Shown here: piece after piece, positions 1 through 13,100 of the stretch
Layout of the letters: the number at the start of each line of letters is the position of its first letter
How positions within the stretch are numbered: position 1 is the stretch's first letter
Assembly (NCBI GenBank): GCA_003255025.1
Contig: QANY01009128.1
Location: forward strand, 613,547 to 677,546
Direction of reading: 5' to 3'
Source of the DNA: Datisca glomerata
Taxonomy: Eukaryota; Streptophyta; Magnoliopsida; Cucurbitales; Datiscaceae
Length of the DNA stretch: 64,000 bases
Notes under the pieces: generated by a model
What the model was told of the DNA's origin: nothing
The model's database searches: none
Seen by the model: the letters and a program-made list of their open reading frames with translations, nothing else
Program-made: the position numbers and the translations under genes

Positions 1-1469
1 TAAGATATTTGAGATAGTGTCAATTGTATGTTCTTCCTATCTCGAAAGATCTGAATACTTAAGACAAATGCAGCTTCTCCAAGATCTTTCATATCAAATT
101 TCTTTGCAAGTCAAATATTGACGTCAAATAATTTTTCTACATCATCTCCAATGAGTAGAATATCATTTACGTACAAGACTAGAAAAACTATCTTCCCTTC
201 GCATATCAGCTTATACACGCATGGTTCATCCACCAACTGTTCAAAACCTAAGTTCTTAGCAGTTTCGTCGAATCTAATATTCCATGACTGTGACTCTTGC
301 TTAAGTCCATACATAGACTTCTGCAGTTCGCAAACTTTCCCCTATTGGCCTTTTTTAATGAACCCGTCTGGTTAAGCCATATAAATGCGCTCATCAAGAT
401 TTTCGTTTAGAAAAGTAGTCTTGACGCATCCTGCCTTTAAGTAGCTATGAAGGGCACGGAAGTCCCCATTCTTCTCAAGTAAGAGAGCCTATTATTCTTC
501 TTCTAATGTCCATTGGAGCTTCTATTTTCTTCATGATATCTGGTTGTTCTATTTACATGTTTGTTCCCTAGTCTGACTTTCTCATGCCCGAATATCTTTC
601 TTTTATCCTTTCTACTTCTGTTACAGTAGTTATAGTTGCAATGGCAATTACAAGGTTATGCAGGTCTCCTTCTCATTGAGTATTCCGTTTGCCAGATTTC
701 ATAATTAAGGACAACAACAATGGATAAAAGAATTCAGATGGATTTAAGCATGGCCACCGGTGAGAAGGTATCCTCATAGTCTATTTCTTCCTTTTGGGTG
801 TAGTCATTGGCTACTAGCCTAGTTTTGAATGTTTCTACATTCCCGTCCGGACCTCTTTTTTTCTTATAGATCTATTTGCATTTTACGGGTTTTACCCCTT
901 TAGGAGGATCTACAAAGTTTTTAGACTCCGTTCAAGTACATCGAATGTATCTCAACGTTCATGACTTCTTGTCATAAGTTTGCTTCAGGATCAGCCATGG
1001 CCTCTAAGTAGGAGATAGGTTCATCAATGTCCTTATTTGATACAGTTGTCAAAGCTTCTCCATAGGACATATACCTTTCAGGTTGTCTCACAACGCCCCC
1101 ACTACATCGAGACTTCATAGGCTCTAGCTTCTGTCGTGGTTCTTCCATTATTGAATAAGAAACAATTTTTGATTGGGGAGTCGGTGTCCTCCCATTCAAT
1201 AATTCTTCTAGCACAACTATGCTTCTCGGTTGTACACTTTTAATGTAATTTTCTTCAAGAAAATGAGTATTAGTACTAACGAATATTTTTTGGACAGTCG
1301 TACTGTAGAAGATGTACACATTCGTTCATTTAGGATATCCTACGAACATGCATAATTCTGAACGACTAACCAACTTGTCGGTCTTCAGTTTTAGAACATG
1401 TGCTGGGAACTTCCATATTTTAAAATGGTTAATAGATGAATTTCGTCCATACCATCTTTCATATGGTGT
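1..1469 (-). pseudogene. Copia pol fragment: end of integrase and start of reverse transcriptase
   Basis: Minus-strand frames hold the usual Copia reverse transcriptase phrase MYGLKQESQSWNIRFDE (about 314-265), followed by LYVNDILLIG, where the catalytic YVDD reads YVND. At 1319-972 lies the variable linker before reverse transcriptase, and at 1469-1326 the end of integrase with CMFVGYPK. Frames are broken several times between these pieces. The YVND change alone would be expected to cripple polymerase activity. Reverse transcription would have been the role of the intact protein; this copy is not expected to make any. Confidence 0.85.
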
Positions 1470-1479
1470 ACAAGGCACC

Positions 1480-2651
1480 ATAGTTGTCAAAATCACGATC
1501 TGGATCCTACGATCCTGTAATTTCAAAATGATCCAGATTGAGTATAAAATTGTGATCAAATAGGATAATGATAGGATCCGAACAAGATCAGTAGGATCGT
1601 ACCAATCCCACCCATATCTTAATTTGGGTAGATTGTTTGGGCCAACATCAAGAATATGCCATTTTTAAGAGAAAAAATAGCCCAAGATTAAACAAAAAAA
1701 ATAGTCATCCAAATTAAAAACAAAACAAAAAATCTGTGCCAAAAAACGTCACCTATGAGCGCCAACGAGATTTTTAATTTTTATCCACAAAGTTTATATA
1801 ATATATACTGTACATATAAATATACTACAAAAATTATACATGTACATATATTATATACTATGTATTGTATAAATTACCAAAATCTTGATCTATGGCGGCA
1901 TGGCGTGAAAACCTCCTTCCGCGTGAGAGCCCATTTTTTTCAAAAGTCGTGCGAGGGGACTATTTCTTATATATTTATTCTTGTGGCTAGTTTTTTTATG
2001 AATTTCTTAGAAATTGACTATTTATTAACATAACATATTTTTTAGTATTTATCAAATGTTGTCAAAGGATTGATTGTTGAAGCTCGCTTCCTAAGTCTCC
2101 TTAAGTCTAATTCAATATAATTGAAGCCCACCACCCAGTTAATATGTTGTCATAAATCAAAATTATTAAAACTTTGTAATATTCTATGGGCTTTGACTCA
2201 TACTTTCTCAAACAAATTTTTGAATTTATAAAACTTTATTTGTGTGTTTATGGTATTAAGAGTAAAGTGGTTTTCGTATTTTTTGTAAAAAATAATTTTA
2301 TAATTTCAATTTTGTGAAATTTAAGAAATTAAAATTGAATCATCTTTGTTAATGTACTCATTAAAATGCTTGAGCGATGAAATTATTTTGAGCAATTATA
2401 TGTTTAGGATCAAAGTTGAGTTGACTATTTTAAGACGTTACATATTTCAGTCATTTATAAAGTAGAGTAAAACATATTTTCATTATTTAATTTTAGTTAG
2501 AAATAGTTAATTTGTTTTTTAAGGATCATAATTTTTTAATATTATAATTATTAACATTTAGTAGGATCTTATAATCCTCGATCTGATCCAACGATCCGAT
2601 TCGGAAGACCCCTCCACCAATCCAAGTAAAAAATACGATCCTGAAAACCTT
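1480..2651. mobile_element. Non-autonomous DNA transposon with 9-bp target duplication (Mutator-like?)
   Basis: The 9-bp word caaggcacc is found at 1471-1479 and again at 2653-2661, and the Copia integrase reading stops at one copy and resumes at the other. This marks about 1.17 kb of inserted DNA. The ends are weakly inverted: the left starts atagttgtcaaaatc and the reverse complement of the right reads aaggttttcaggatc, 10 of 15 matching. Both ends are crowded with gatcc/ggatc motifs (for example 1499-1515 and 2563-2600), a likely subterminal repeat. No transposase is visible. A 9-bp duplication fits Mutator-like elements, though the short poor ends make the superfamily uncertain. Confidence 0.65.
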
Positions 2652-2661
2652 GCAAGGCACC

Positions 2662-3400
2662 GTCTTCGACAAAACTTGTTTCAGAATATATGCCGATGTT
2701 TTCAAGGCATATCCCCACAAGGAATATATGGGGAATGAGTAACTCATCATGGATCTAGCCATATCCATCAGAGCTTGATTCCTTCTCTCTAACACATCAT
2801 TCTGTTGTGGCGTACCGTGTGTTGTAAGTTGAGAAAGAATATTGTATTCCTTAAGAAAGTTTTCAAACTTTTCTAGTAAGTACTCTCCACCCCGATCAGA
2901 TTGTAGTGTTCTGATTTATTTTTCTAATTGCTTTTCAACCAAGGCCTTATACTTTTTGAACTTTTCAAAGGTTTCATATTTTTGATGCATTAGTTAACCA
3001 TGACCAAAACATGAGTAATCATCAGTGAGGGTTACGAAGTATTCATAACCTCATTTGCTTGGATATTCAATGGTCCACATACATCACTATATATGAGTTC
3101 AAGGCATTGGGTGACTCTTTCGCCTTTTATTGAAAATGCCTCTTAGTCATTTTGCCTTGAATACGTGATTCACACGTGGGTAGTGATCTCATACTTAAAG
3201 TCTGCAAAGGATCATCCCTCACAAGTCTTTTAATCATGTCCAGGCTAATACGCCCAATGCGTAAGTGTCACAAATAGGTTAAATCGGTTGAGTCATACTT
3301 CAACCTTTGACCGTCCTTTTATGGATCATTATTTATTTCAGTGTTACGTATCATTGAAACTATTGGTTTTACATGAAACATTTTATTAATATATGCATGC
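2662..3400 (-). pseudogene. Copia integrase fragment
   Basis: The minus strand carries the pre-integrase HHCC region with the phrase DMIKRLVRDDPLQTLSMRSL and the cysteines of LPTCESRIQGKMTKR (about 3290-3130), then parts of the catalytic core. The segment at 2795-2662 reads RRNQALMDMARSMMSYS, the integrase stretch after the catalytic Glu, and leads into the broken site at 2661. There are several stops and frameshifts. In the intact element this would have been integrase, which inserts the cDNA in the nucleus. Confidence 0.75.
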
Positions 3401-4420
3401 AACAATAATTAGGCATTCATTTGTAAAAATACCAACATCTTTATCAATGAATTTATGATCAAATCTTTGCTCAATTAATGCATCAATAGAAATATGATTC
3501 TTCCCAAAACCTGGCATATAATAAACATCACTAGAATAAAAAAATGTTTCTCAAAACAAAAATTAATAGTTCCCACAGATACGGTCGATGCTAGTATTCC
3601 ATTACCCTAGCGGAAGCTGTACTCACTAGCGTCGAGCCTTCTGACTTCCCCGAATCCCTGCAGGGAGCAATATATATTGTTAGTAGCTGAAAAGTCTACA
3701 ATCTAAGATAAAGTAGAGTTAGCTACATAATAGGCCTCAGTAACCATTACTATACATGTATATCTCAACTCTTTGAGATACTCTGGACAGTTGTGTTTCC
3801 AATGACTAGTAGCTCCACAGTGATGACATTTGTCTTTCGACTTGCCACTTTCACGGTGCTCTTGCCTTTGGCAACTCTTGGCTTATGCTTCTTCACTTTC
3901 CTTGGAATTCTTCTCTGTTTATTCTCAGAGCCAGAGATGGAAGGCTTTCTTTTAGTAAAGTTAGCCTCTCCAGACTTCCTATTGCCCTTTAGAAATAGAG
4001 TCTCAGCAATTTGTAACTCCTTCATGACTCAGGAAGTGAGTACTTCAGCTTATTCATTGAATAAATAAGCTTAAAGTTGCAAAAGATACTAGGCAAAGTC
4101 TCTAGGATCATATTTTACATTAGTATCACCATCAACCTTAGTGCCTATGATCTCCATCTTATTCTGATAACTTATGATCAACATCTTATGTTCTCTGACA
4201 GGGGTTCCAGTTTCCATCCTACAATTCATGAAATTGCGTATAATTGCCTGTCTTCCTCTTGAGTCGATTCAACAATAGGCTCAAAGGAACAATGGGTAGT
4301 GAGCACGAACTTGTACTTTTCTACCGTTAGCACGATATCAAGATTTCATTTCCTATCCACATAATTTTCACGAGTAAATTTGTTTGCGTTAAGAATAGTT
4401 GAGAGATGAGATAACAACAT
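3401..4420 (-). pseudogene. Copia gag and protease remnant
   Basis: Gag can be read on the minus strand from an ATG at 4420, with the family phrase IVLTVEKYKFVLTTHC near 4330-4285. A CCHC zinc knuckle, CHHCGATSHWKHNC, lies near 3825-3780. After it comes the protease region, where the usual Asp-Ser-Gly active site reads VDFSATNN, so Ser has become Phe and Gly has become Ser. The catalytic triad is therefore lost. Stops occur in gag (after VDRK) and in protease. Gag would package RNA and protease would cut the polyprotein; neither is functional here. Confidence 0.75.
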
Positions 4421-5087
4421 GATTACTCAAAATGATAAATAAAGCGGTGTAAATAATAAGATCTCAATCATTTAGGAAAGTATGATGCATGATGCAACTA
4501 CTTAAATATATAAAAATCTATTAAAAAATATTTCCTCCATGATGTTACGATAAAAAGCGATAGCTTGTCTCATCGAGGGATGAAGTCCAAACTATCTCCT
4601 ATCACATCGAGACTCTTCTAGTTTGGTTAACGCTCAAATGTCTCCACATCTAGCTTAACCATCACCAATGGTTTTGGCCACCTTGGCCTCATTGACTAGC
4701 CACCAAGTGAGGATTCTAATGTGCTTCAGTCTAAGTGTTTAACCAACGCATCAACTCTTAAAAACTGCTATGGACTAGCAGTTTGTCTGTGGGATGACCC
4801 TGCCCCACCACTTCCTTTAGAAGTCTTAGCTTCTCAAGCAACTCGATGACTCAAAGTGACACAACTCCAAAGTTTCTCCCATTGAAGAGAGGACTGCTAT
4901 AGGTGGTTTTAAACCATTTCTCGTGGCACGATCAAGTTTGCGTTGGAGACCTTGGGATCATTTCAACGTAAACGACACTTCCACTTAGTTTTTGAAAAAA
5001 ATTTGATTTTTTGTGTTTTTTCAAAACATAACTTTTATTAATTGATGAAATTTATAAATCTTAATTTAAAACCATAACCATTATAAG
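4421..5087 (-). other. Leader region of the Copia element
   Basis: This stretch lies between the gag start and the LTR-like block of the minus-strand Copia element. No long open frame and no primer-binding site were seen. It is more GC-rich (about 4560-4990) than the LTR-like block and may be untranslated leader or unrecognised gag sequence. Confidence 0.4.
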
Positions 5088-5149
5088 TTTCATATTGTAA
5101 TTAAATTATAACCATTATAAATTAATCTACAATGATGCAACACCAAGAA

Positions 5150-5760
5150 CAAAGCCATATCATACCCTTGGGAGAAACTAGTGATGATTGCTATGAATGC
5201 AGCCTTCGAGGACGTGTACAAGAAGGGCTTTGCCGATTCCTATCAACATGGTGCACCTCTCAGTAGAGGGGCGTGAAAAGGCCGTGGAGACTATGACCGA
5301 ATGAATAGGGATCAATTGATAGAAATTTGGATTGAGGAAGAGAATCCAGGATGAACGCTTTTTTCGTTCGCTATGTGCTGACTGGATGCGTACTCACGCG
5401 ATCGATGGATGAGGGAATTGCGTGAATGACAAGACCGACTTAACCTAAAGTAAAGGCTCTCCCCTCTCTTGATGGCGAATCTTGATTGACTGACACTAGG
5501 AACCGATTTGGAGAAAGAAGAAGCATGGCATGAGGGCGGACAAATTTCTGATAGCGAATTACTTGAGTCAACAATCATCGAGAGGGGCACCACCAAGCGA
5601 GATCGAGACCAGCACCTTGTATAGGGTTCCAAACCTGCACTTCTTCAAATATCCCATAAAAAAGGTAGGGGCTGACTAACAAGCGAGAAAGTTGACTTTG
5701 ATAAAGAAGGGGGCGCACTAGCTTACTAATAAGATAGGGATAAGGCTTTTCAGCTTGACC
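5150..5760. other. Organelle-like block, possibly nuclear mitochondrial DNA
   Basis: Base composition changes sharply from AT-rich retroelement sequence to a mixed-composition stretch with short purine-rich phrases typical of plant mitochondrial intergenic DNA, for example gactaacaagcgagaaag near 5673. It interrupts the Copia leader/LTR area. The 10-mer tttcatattg is present on both sides (5088-5097 and 5785-5794), which may be a repair or insertion duplication or chance. I do not recognise a mitochondrial gene in it. An unrelated nuclear repeat is the alternative. Confidence 0.35.
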
Positions 5761-5794
5761 GTAATCGATTCAACTATATGACAATTTCATATTG

Positions 5795-7868
5795 ACATAT
5801 CCCTAGTTCTATATGACATGTTATATGATGATACACGATTAAAATTCAATTTAGTGGTTCATTTCTAATTACAACCTAAAAGAATAATAAATAACTACAA
5901 ATTAATTTATAAACTAATCTTCATGACGACTGTAGTTTCCTCCTTCTTCTCTATGTTGTCTCACCACTTTGTAACTCTTTACAAAAGTCTATTCCCATTT
6001 TAAAATTCAAATTCAAAATTCAAAATTCAAAATTCATATTTCAAAATTTAAATATCAAAAATTCAAAATTTAAATTTTGATTAAAACCCTTTAATTAAGG
6101 TAAACTATTTTCTTAATTAAATAATCTCATTAATTATCCCATTTTCATTTTTAATAAAATAAAAAGATAACATTGATAATTATCTTTTGAATTCAAAATT
6201 TGAAAGATAAAGTAGGTAATTATCTTTGAATTCAAAGTTTAAAAGATATAAAGATAAAGTAGATAATTATCTTTTATCCGTTTAAAATTTAAAATTTGAA
6301 ATTTAAAATTTTAAAAGATAAAAAAATAGGATAAGGGTTATCGCGAAACATCACAGAATTTTCTAAACCCGAATTGTTGTCGCCTAGGGTTTCACAAACC
6401 CTAGTCACCATGCAGAGCACGACAACAGACAACTGCGGTGGCGGCGCCAGAACAGTATCACCGGCTGTCAAAACAGTAACTCCGGAACGAACAATGATTC
6501 TTGCTTGAAGCAGTGATTCTGGCGTGAATAGTGATTCTGACGCGTCTAATAATTACTGCGAATTAAATATTTATTTCAATCAGATAATTATATAGATATC
6601 AGTTAATTCAAAATTAACATTTCTAATTACCCCAATTAACTAAGTTATCTGTTATTTCATAATTAAGAGATTTAATTGATTTAAATTATTATCTAATAAT
6701 AATTTGAATTATCTACAAATTAAATATTCTGTCTCACTTATCAATAATAAAAAAANTAAATATATAAATAATTCAATTAATTAATTTTTAATTAATTAAT
6801 CACACATAATTTCTCATAATTATGCATTTGCCTTAGAATAAAAATTCATTTTGTAAGCCAGTCTTTTTCTCATGTTCTCAAAATTCACCCTTTGGACAGC
6901 ATGGTATAGAGGTGATTTGTGAATCATGGACCTATAATCCTAAGCTCCAATAAATTAGATTATTAATTAAACTTTTTAATTAAATAACCTTATTTATTAA
7001 TTCCATTATTACTCCACTATAAATATGAAATTGCACTCTTAGAGATTATAGATTTATAGAGTATTCTCATGTAGTCCACCTACATGTCCTCCAGTTATTG
7101 GTTCGTAAATTAGAACTAGTTAAAATTACTGTTTTGCCCTTCTAATTACCTCTTGATCTTTAAGTACCATTAATTCACTAGTGAATGACTAATTTATAAT
7201 CTTATTATAAATTTGAGCTCAATAATAATTAAGTTTCAGAATTAACACTTAAGAGAACCAATATACGATCCGTTAGAAAAGCTTAGATTTCAAATCTTAT
7301 AAGATCATGTCCCCAGGCATCCAAATCACTGAATCTCCAAAATAAAAGTTACTAGCCTCATTAACAAACATATTTTAATTAGTGAATCAAAAGATCGAGT
7401 AGACATGCATATGAGTTCATGACTAATCAGGATTCAGACTGATCTACATATGATCATTGAATTGATGTATATTAAATTTTTATGATAAACAACACGTTAA
7501 TAAATATATTAATTCACATCAGTCCTGTCATATATAATCTTATTACATAAATTACATTCACTAAGATGTATATCCACATCAATGATCCATATCTAGATCA
7601 CACACATTCATAATACTTAATGAACCGTAGTAGTAACCATTCATTAAAGATTTCATACTTTAATATGTTGCTAACAATTTTATTCATTATCTATGATCTT
7701 AATACTTTCGTATTAATACAAGATCATAGTCTCATGAATGAATATGGAATTTTTAAGATATTTAAATAAATTATTCAACAATAATTTGAATTTCATATCA
7801 AAATGTAATCCTCTTTAAATTTCATATCAAAATGCCAAACACATGATTTGAGAGCATAATCCCCAACA
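5795..7868 (-). repeat. Probable 5' LTR region of the minus-strand Copia element
   Basis: The right boundary ends in ccccaaca at 7861-7868, which on the minus strand gives the LTR start tgttggggattatgctctc, a common Copia LTR opening. The block is strongly AT-rich, has no coding frame, and lies upstream of gag. It includes runs built from aaattcaaaattcaa near 6005-6075. The inner boundary and primer-binding site were not found, so its true LTR length is unknown; nearly 2 kb would be long and may include other insertions. One ambiguous base lies near 6756. Confidence 0.5.
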
Positions 7869-8689
7869 TTTGTATTAACATTAAATAGTAATTATTTGTG
7901 TTGTATGTAAATAAGTCATGATTCAATTGTTCTTACATATATTTTTTGTAATATCATTTATTATGTCCGAGATTTTTTTCAAATCAGAATACTGGAACAA
8001 CGAAATATCCAGAATGTTTCTTTTAAGAAAAACCAAAATGGTCAACAAAATAGTTTGACTACTATGGAAAGAATAACTCAATTTATTAATGAAGAAGAAA
8101 AATAAAAAGATGAGTCATGCAAATCAAAAACCAAACCTTAAGTAGATGAAATCTAAGTCGTTGCTGAATTTGAAGGAGAATTTGTCATTATTTTTACAAA
8201 TTAATAAAGATAGAGAAGCAGTTGTGGCTGAATTTGGATAAAAAAAATCGTGAATATGAGTATCATATAAGGTTAGACATGGGTAAAATTAGAAAAAAAA
8301 AGTAAGCATGTGCCATGCATGTGTTGAATCAGCAGGCATTTGACGCCCGCAGGATTTTTGTGATGGATGAAAAAAATTTAGAGACTAGTAGGAAAAATGT
8401 TAAATTTTAGAGGGTAATGTGATTTTAGATCAAAGTGCATGATATTTTATGATATTAATTTTAAATTTAAATACATAAATAATTGAAAATGAACATGTTT
8501 CTTTAGACAAAGACTCCATTTTTTCCTCTTTTCGGATGGTAAGTATTTCTCAGAACATGGAGTGTAAATCAAACCCATGTTTGAATTGAAATTGAGATAC
8601 TGATGCAAGTTCTTCCCCTCTGAATCAGATAGATTCATATCTGAAAGAGGTTGACAATAAGTTCTTTCAAATTGACTATTTGTCCCTCT
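7869..8689. other. AT-rich intergenic DNA
   Basis: Short ORFs only, none resembling a known family. No clear repeat structure was seen apart from simple AT-rich runs. Confidence 0.6.
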
Positions 8690-9222
<533 letters not shown>

Positions 9223-9413
9223 AGAAAAATACAGAAGCGGGGCTTGATTTCTTCCTAAAAAGATATTGGCGTTTTCAATTGAGATGAGATGATTCCTTAA
9301 ATCAAATAATGATCAATAACATAAAAGTATATTGTCTCCTGCTTAGATTGATAAATCCAAGAGAAATTGCTATATTCTTTATTCAAAGGGGAGAAATGAG
9401 TCTAGATATTATG
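9223..9413 (+). pseudogene. ycf1: Plastid ycf1 (Tic214) fragment
   Basis: The plus strand reads LDFFLKRYWRFQLR, then a stop, then [20 protein letters not shown] and RGEMSLDIM, a conserved part of the very large plastid ycf1 protein (Tic214, inner-envelope import complex). Similarity ends near 9413 and is followed by AT-rich nuclear DNA. The fragment is far from trnV and psbA in a normal plastid map, so the three pieces were joined before or during insertion. It cannot encode a functional protein. Confidence 0.75.
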
Positions 9414-9425
9414 TAGCGTAAAAAT

Positions 9426-10118
9426 TATAATTAAAAAAATGTATCAAGTATGCATGAGATAAAATATAAAGTTAACAGTAAATATGAAGAAATAGCGACA
9501 ATGTAAGTTGTCAACCAAGACAAAATGAACCATTTATACAAAATCATACTAATTAAGTTATAAATTAAGTTTTAATTAATTAAGTGAATTATTACTCATG
9601 TTGATATTTTATAACTTATTAAATATAATTTATTAAATTAATCTGATGATACATCATTAAGCAATTAAGAACTATTATAAATGTTAGTTGGGAGTAGATT
9701 TTTTCTTCTTTAAATCGATGTAAGAAAAACTAAGACTATTAATTATGTTAAAGCAAATGGGTCAATACCTGGAAGATAGTAAGATACGTGTGGTCTTGAG
9801 CTTGGGTTGAGCCATCAAAGTGTCAGTCAATAGCATGTTGGGTTGGGCCTCGACAGAAGCTTGAGCATGACCGAATAGCGAACTAGCGGGAAGCGAAACG
9901 CAGAGAAGCCGACTACCCGCGTTCCTTTCCTTTCCTCTCCCTTTGGTCTGTTCGGTTCATAATTCGTATTCATTCCCACCGAGACTGCGAAAAATTCCGA
10001 AATCAAAATCAAGTTAACAGCTTTTGTAAAACCAAAATCCAGAAGCCCTAATTTGGTCATTCATTCCATTAATCTTTGAAACAAAGCATCGGTGAATTCC
10101 AAAGCACTTCTTGCACTC
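9426..10118 (+). promoter_or_regulatory. Upstream region and 5' leader of the WW-domain gene
   Basis: AT-rich DNA to about 9780 gives way to a GC-richer, pyrimidine-rich stretch (9900-9960) typical of a plant 5' leader. A gccctaattt motif near 10044, close to the plant telo-box type, lies about 75 bases before the start codon. No clear TATA box was picked out and the transcription start is not known. Confidence 0.4.
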
Positions 10119-13100
10119 ATGGGGAAGAGAAAAGAGCGTCGCCTTGCAGCTCTTAGCAACACTGGTCGCCGTGTCAAGCTCGATCTGTTCGCGGAACCCT
10201 CTGGTATGTCTCTCATTCTCTCTGTGTTATGAAGTTTGTTTACAAACTCTGTCAGGGCAAGTGTTCGTGGACTCTATGGCTGTTTCTGTTTCTTCAACGT
10301 TTTCACTTTGGCTGTCATCTTCTTTGCAACTTTGCTGTATAAACTATTTCGAACGCTTTCCTGATAGATGTATTTGATTTGAAGTTGTGGAGTCTCTCCA
10401 TAAGCCGAGAATGGTTCCCATTTGTGTCGAGTTCATTTTTCTAGGAACTGACATCGTTGCTGGCAAAAGCAGAAGCTTTTTTATTCTTGGAATTAGTAAT
10501 AAAATCTTTATGAAATTTGAATAAATTCCAATTTTAATTATAGGACAAGATAATAACAAGAATAAAAAAACTCACAAAGTAGATGAATAAGACATTTAGT
10601 TAGTTCTACATTTTGTCTCCATCTCCTTTTCTCCTGGGAAGAGAAAGTGCACTGATCTTTTGGTTCATGTTGTTCAATTCGTTTTAACAACTTCTTTTGC
10701 AAATACCAATTGTTGTCTTTCGTTAGAATATTGGATTATGTTTTCTGTTCTGGGATTGGTGTTTTGGTTCTATGGTTTGGGACTATTTGATCAGGCTCTG
10801 TTTGTTTCTTGAAGAAACTAAGGGTGAGAAAATTCTATTTTTGAAGATGCTTAATTTGTTTTGTACCAGATGATGTAATCTAGATTTGCAGTTTTGTTTG
10901 TTTGACATCTTAACTGAATTTTAAGAAGGCATGAAAGAGTTCTTATTCCGCCTTTTAAAGTTGATTTTTTCCGAAAGAATTTCAAATTTTGTGATAGATG
11001 TTTCCAATTATTATACAGTCACGTAGTTTTGCTTATACGACGAGTGTTTTATATCTTCTATATTCTTGTTTGTAAGGATGGCATCCATTGTAATTCCTTT
11101 TTATTAATTTCTTTTTGTGGTGAGTTTTGGAATTCGTCAGCGTTTTAATAGGATATTTCATGTACAAAGGTCATATTTAATTGGGTCGCTTTGATTGTTG
11201 GATAGGAGATTTGGGTGGCTCTCATGTCCATGATGAAGTGGGAGGGAATATAGATTCAAAGCAGAGGACTGGGTTACCCAATTCACCATCTTCTTCAGGT
11301 GGGTTCTGTCAGTTTTCTTCAAAAGGACTATTGTAGGGAGGCATGAGTGCTCATGGTGGATATATCAAACTATTTGTACCAGACTTTGTTGTTTGCTCCA
11401 AGAATTTGTTTTCAGATTGTAGGGTGGCTGTGGTCTTGAGAACATTCATTATCAGATCAGGTCGTGCCCTGCCACATTATGAATGACTCCCAATCGTTAT
11501 GACATTTTTTGCATCATCAAAGATTTTGGAGATCGGGCAGGGATAAATTTCTATCGGTTCGTATGCCTCCGGCTTTATTTGCTCTCTGCCACACTGACAT
11601 TCTTTGGCCATGTTACAGGTGGCTGTGATGAAAAACTCTTCAATGCTTCACGAGTCGTGCCAATTTTTCTCTTTTTTCATAGCTTATACATCATAGCTTC
11701 AACAGCTCTGACTTTGATATTTGTGGATTTTTACATGACGTATTCATTCACGGTACTGTGAAGTAGAGTAATTAATGCCTTCGAGAGTAGTTGATAATGA
11801 TTGTATTTTTGTCCTCAGGTCAGCAATCACAGAATCCATTGCTGTTACTTGGACAATATAGCGATGATGAATTGGACAAGGATTTAGATAAGGGAGCGGA
11901 TTGTGATGTTGGGGAGAGCTCCCGGCATGACCATGATGGGGAGGTAATTTACAGACCTCTCTTCGGCTCTTCCTTGTCTTGAAAGAGCAAAAACGTTGTT
12001 TTACTTCCTTACATGCGTAGATATTTTTGTTAACTTGAAAGGCTCTTACCTGTAGTTGATAGTTTTTTTATTCTACTTTTCATTTGATTGATCAGGTCAC
12101 AAGTTCTCTTGATGAAGGTCGTGAGGGTATGGACATTAACTCCAAGGAAATCCTTACTCATCAAAAGGTCAAAAATGAGGAAGAAGAGAAGGACCCATTT
12201 GATGTTTCTGAGAACATGGAGGGCACTGACCAGAGAGATATTGATTCTAACGCCTATGGTGACTTAAGCAAGGAAACATATTTGATTGAACAAGAACCTG
12301 GTCCTGGAACCTCTGATGCACAAGTCGTAGGGGATGTTAGTTTAGGCTGGAAGATAGTAATGCATGAAGAAAGTGGTAGTTATTATTACTGGAATATTGA
12401 AACTGGGGAAACTTCATGGGAAGTCCCTGATGTTTTGGCTCAGGCTACTCAATCAACTGAGCATCAGAAAGGTTCACTTATTCAAAATTCAGAGAGTGCC
12501 GTAATCAGCAAACAAGAGTCCCTCATAAACACGGACGTACACTTTAATGGTTCGATAGCTTCAGACATGATGGGAGGGTCTGTTGCTGTTAGCATTGTTC
12601 CTCATAATATAGAATTTTATAAAAATGGACCTCAAGTGGATGATCATGGCGAAAGTGACGAGAATGGAGCTCCAGAATATGCAATCAGGGGTATTGATGT
12701 GAACCAAAGCGAGTTCAGTAATTCTGGTGCCTCCAAATGTTTGGCTGATGAGAATTCCACTGAGATGTGCATGCATGATATGAAAGCTACTGAAGAACTT
12801 AAGTCAGAGTTTGATCTTTCTTCTCGACTTGTAAATCAGAGTGAAAGTCTATTAGAGCGATTGAAGTCAGTGAAAGGGTGCGGTAAACAATATCTTTCAA
12901 TGCAATATTATTTCATTTATACCATTTAGTTGCTTGATTATCACTATTATATTTCTTTGAAAACAATATTATTGTGAAAAATTTTGTTCGTAGTTTTTCT
13001 TTAACAAAAATGGCTGATATACATGCCTCAGGTCTAATAACTTACTAGTTTATGATTGGACGTCAAAGTATATGATGGAAATCCAGATCAGACTCAAAGA

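Larger units (their letters stand above)
1..7868 (-). mobile_element. Decayed Ty1/Copia LTR retrotransposon, 3' end outside window
   Basis: Read on the minus strand, the pieces come in Copia order: an LTR-like block ending at 7868, a leader, gag with a CCHC zinc knuckle, an aspartic protease, integrase and reverse transcriptase, which runs off the left edge. Every coding part has stops and frameshifts, so the copy is dead. It has been enlarged by a DNA element at 1480-2651 and by an organelle-like block at about 5150-5760. The 3' LTR is not in the window. The order protease-integrase-reverse transcriptase is diagnostic of Copia and not Gypsy. Confidence 0.85.
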
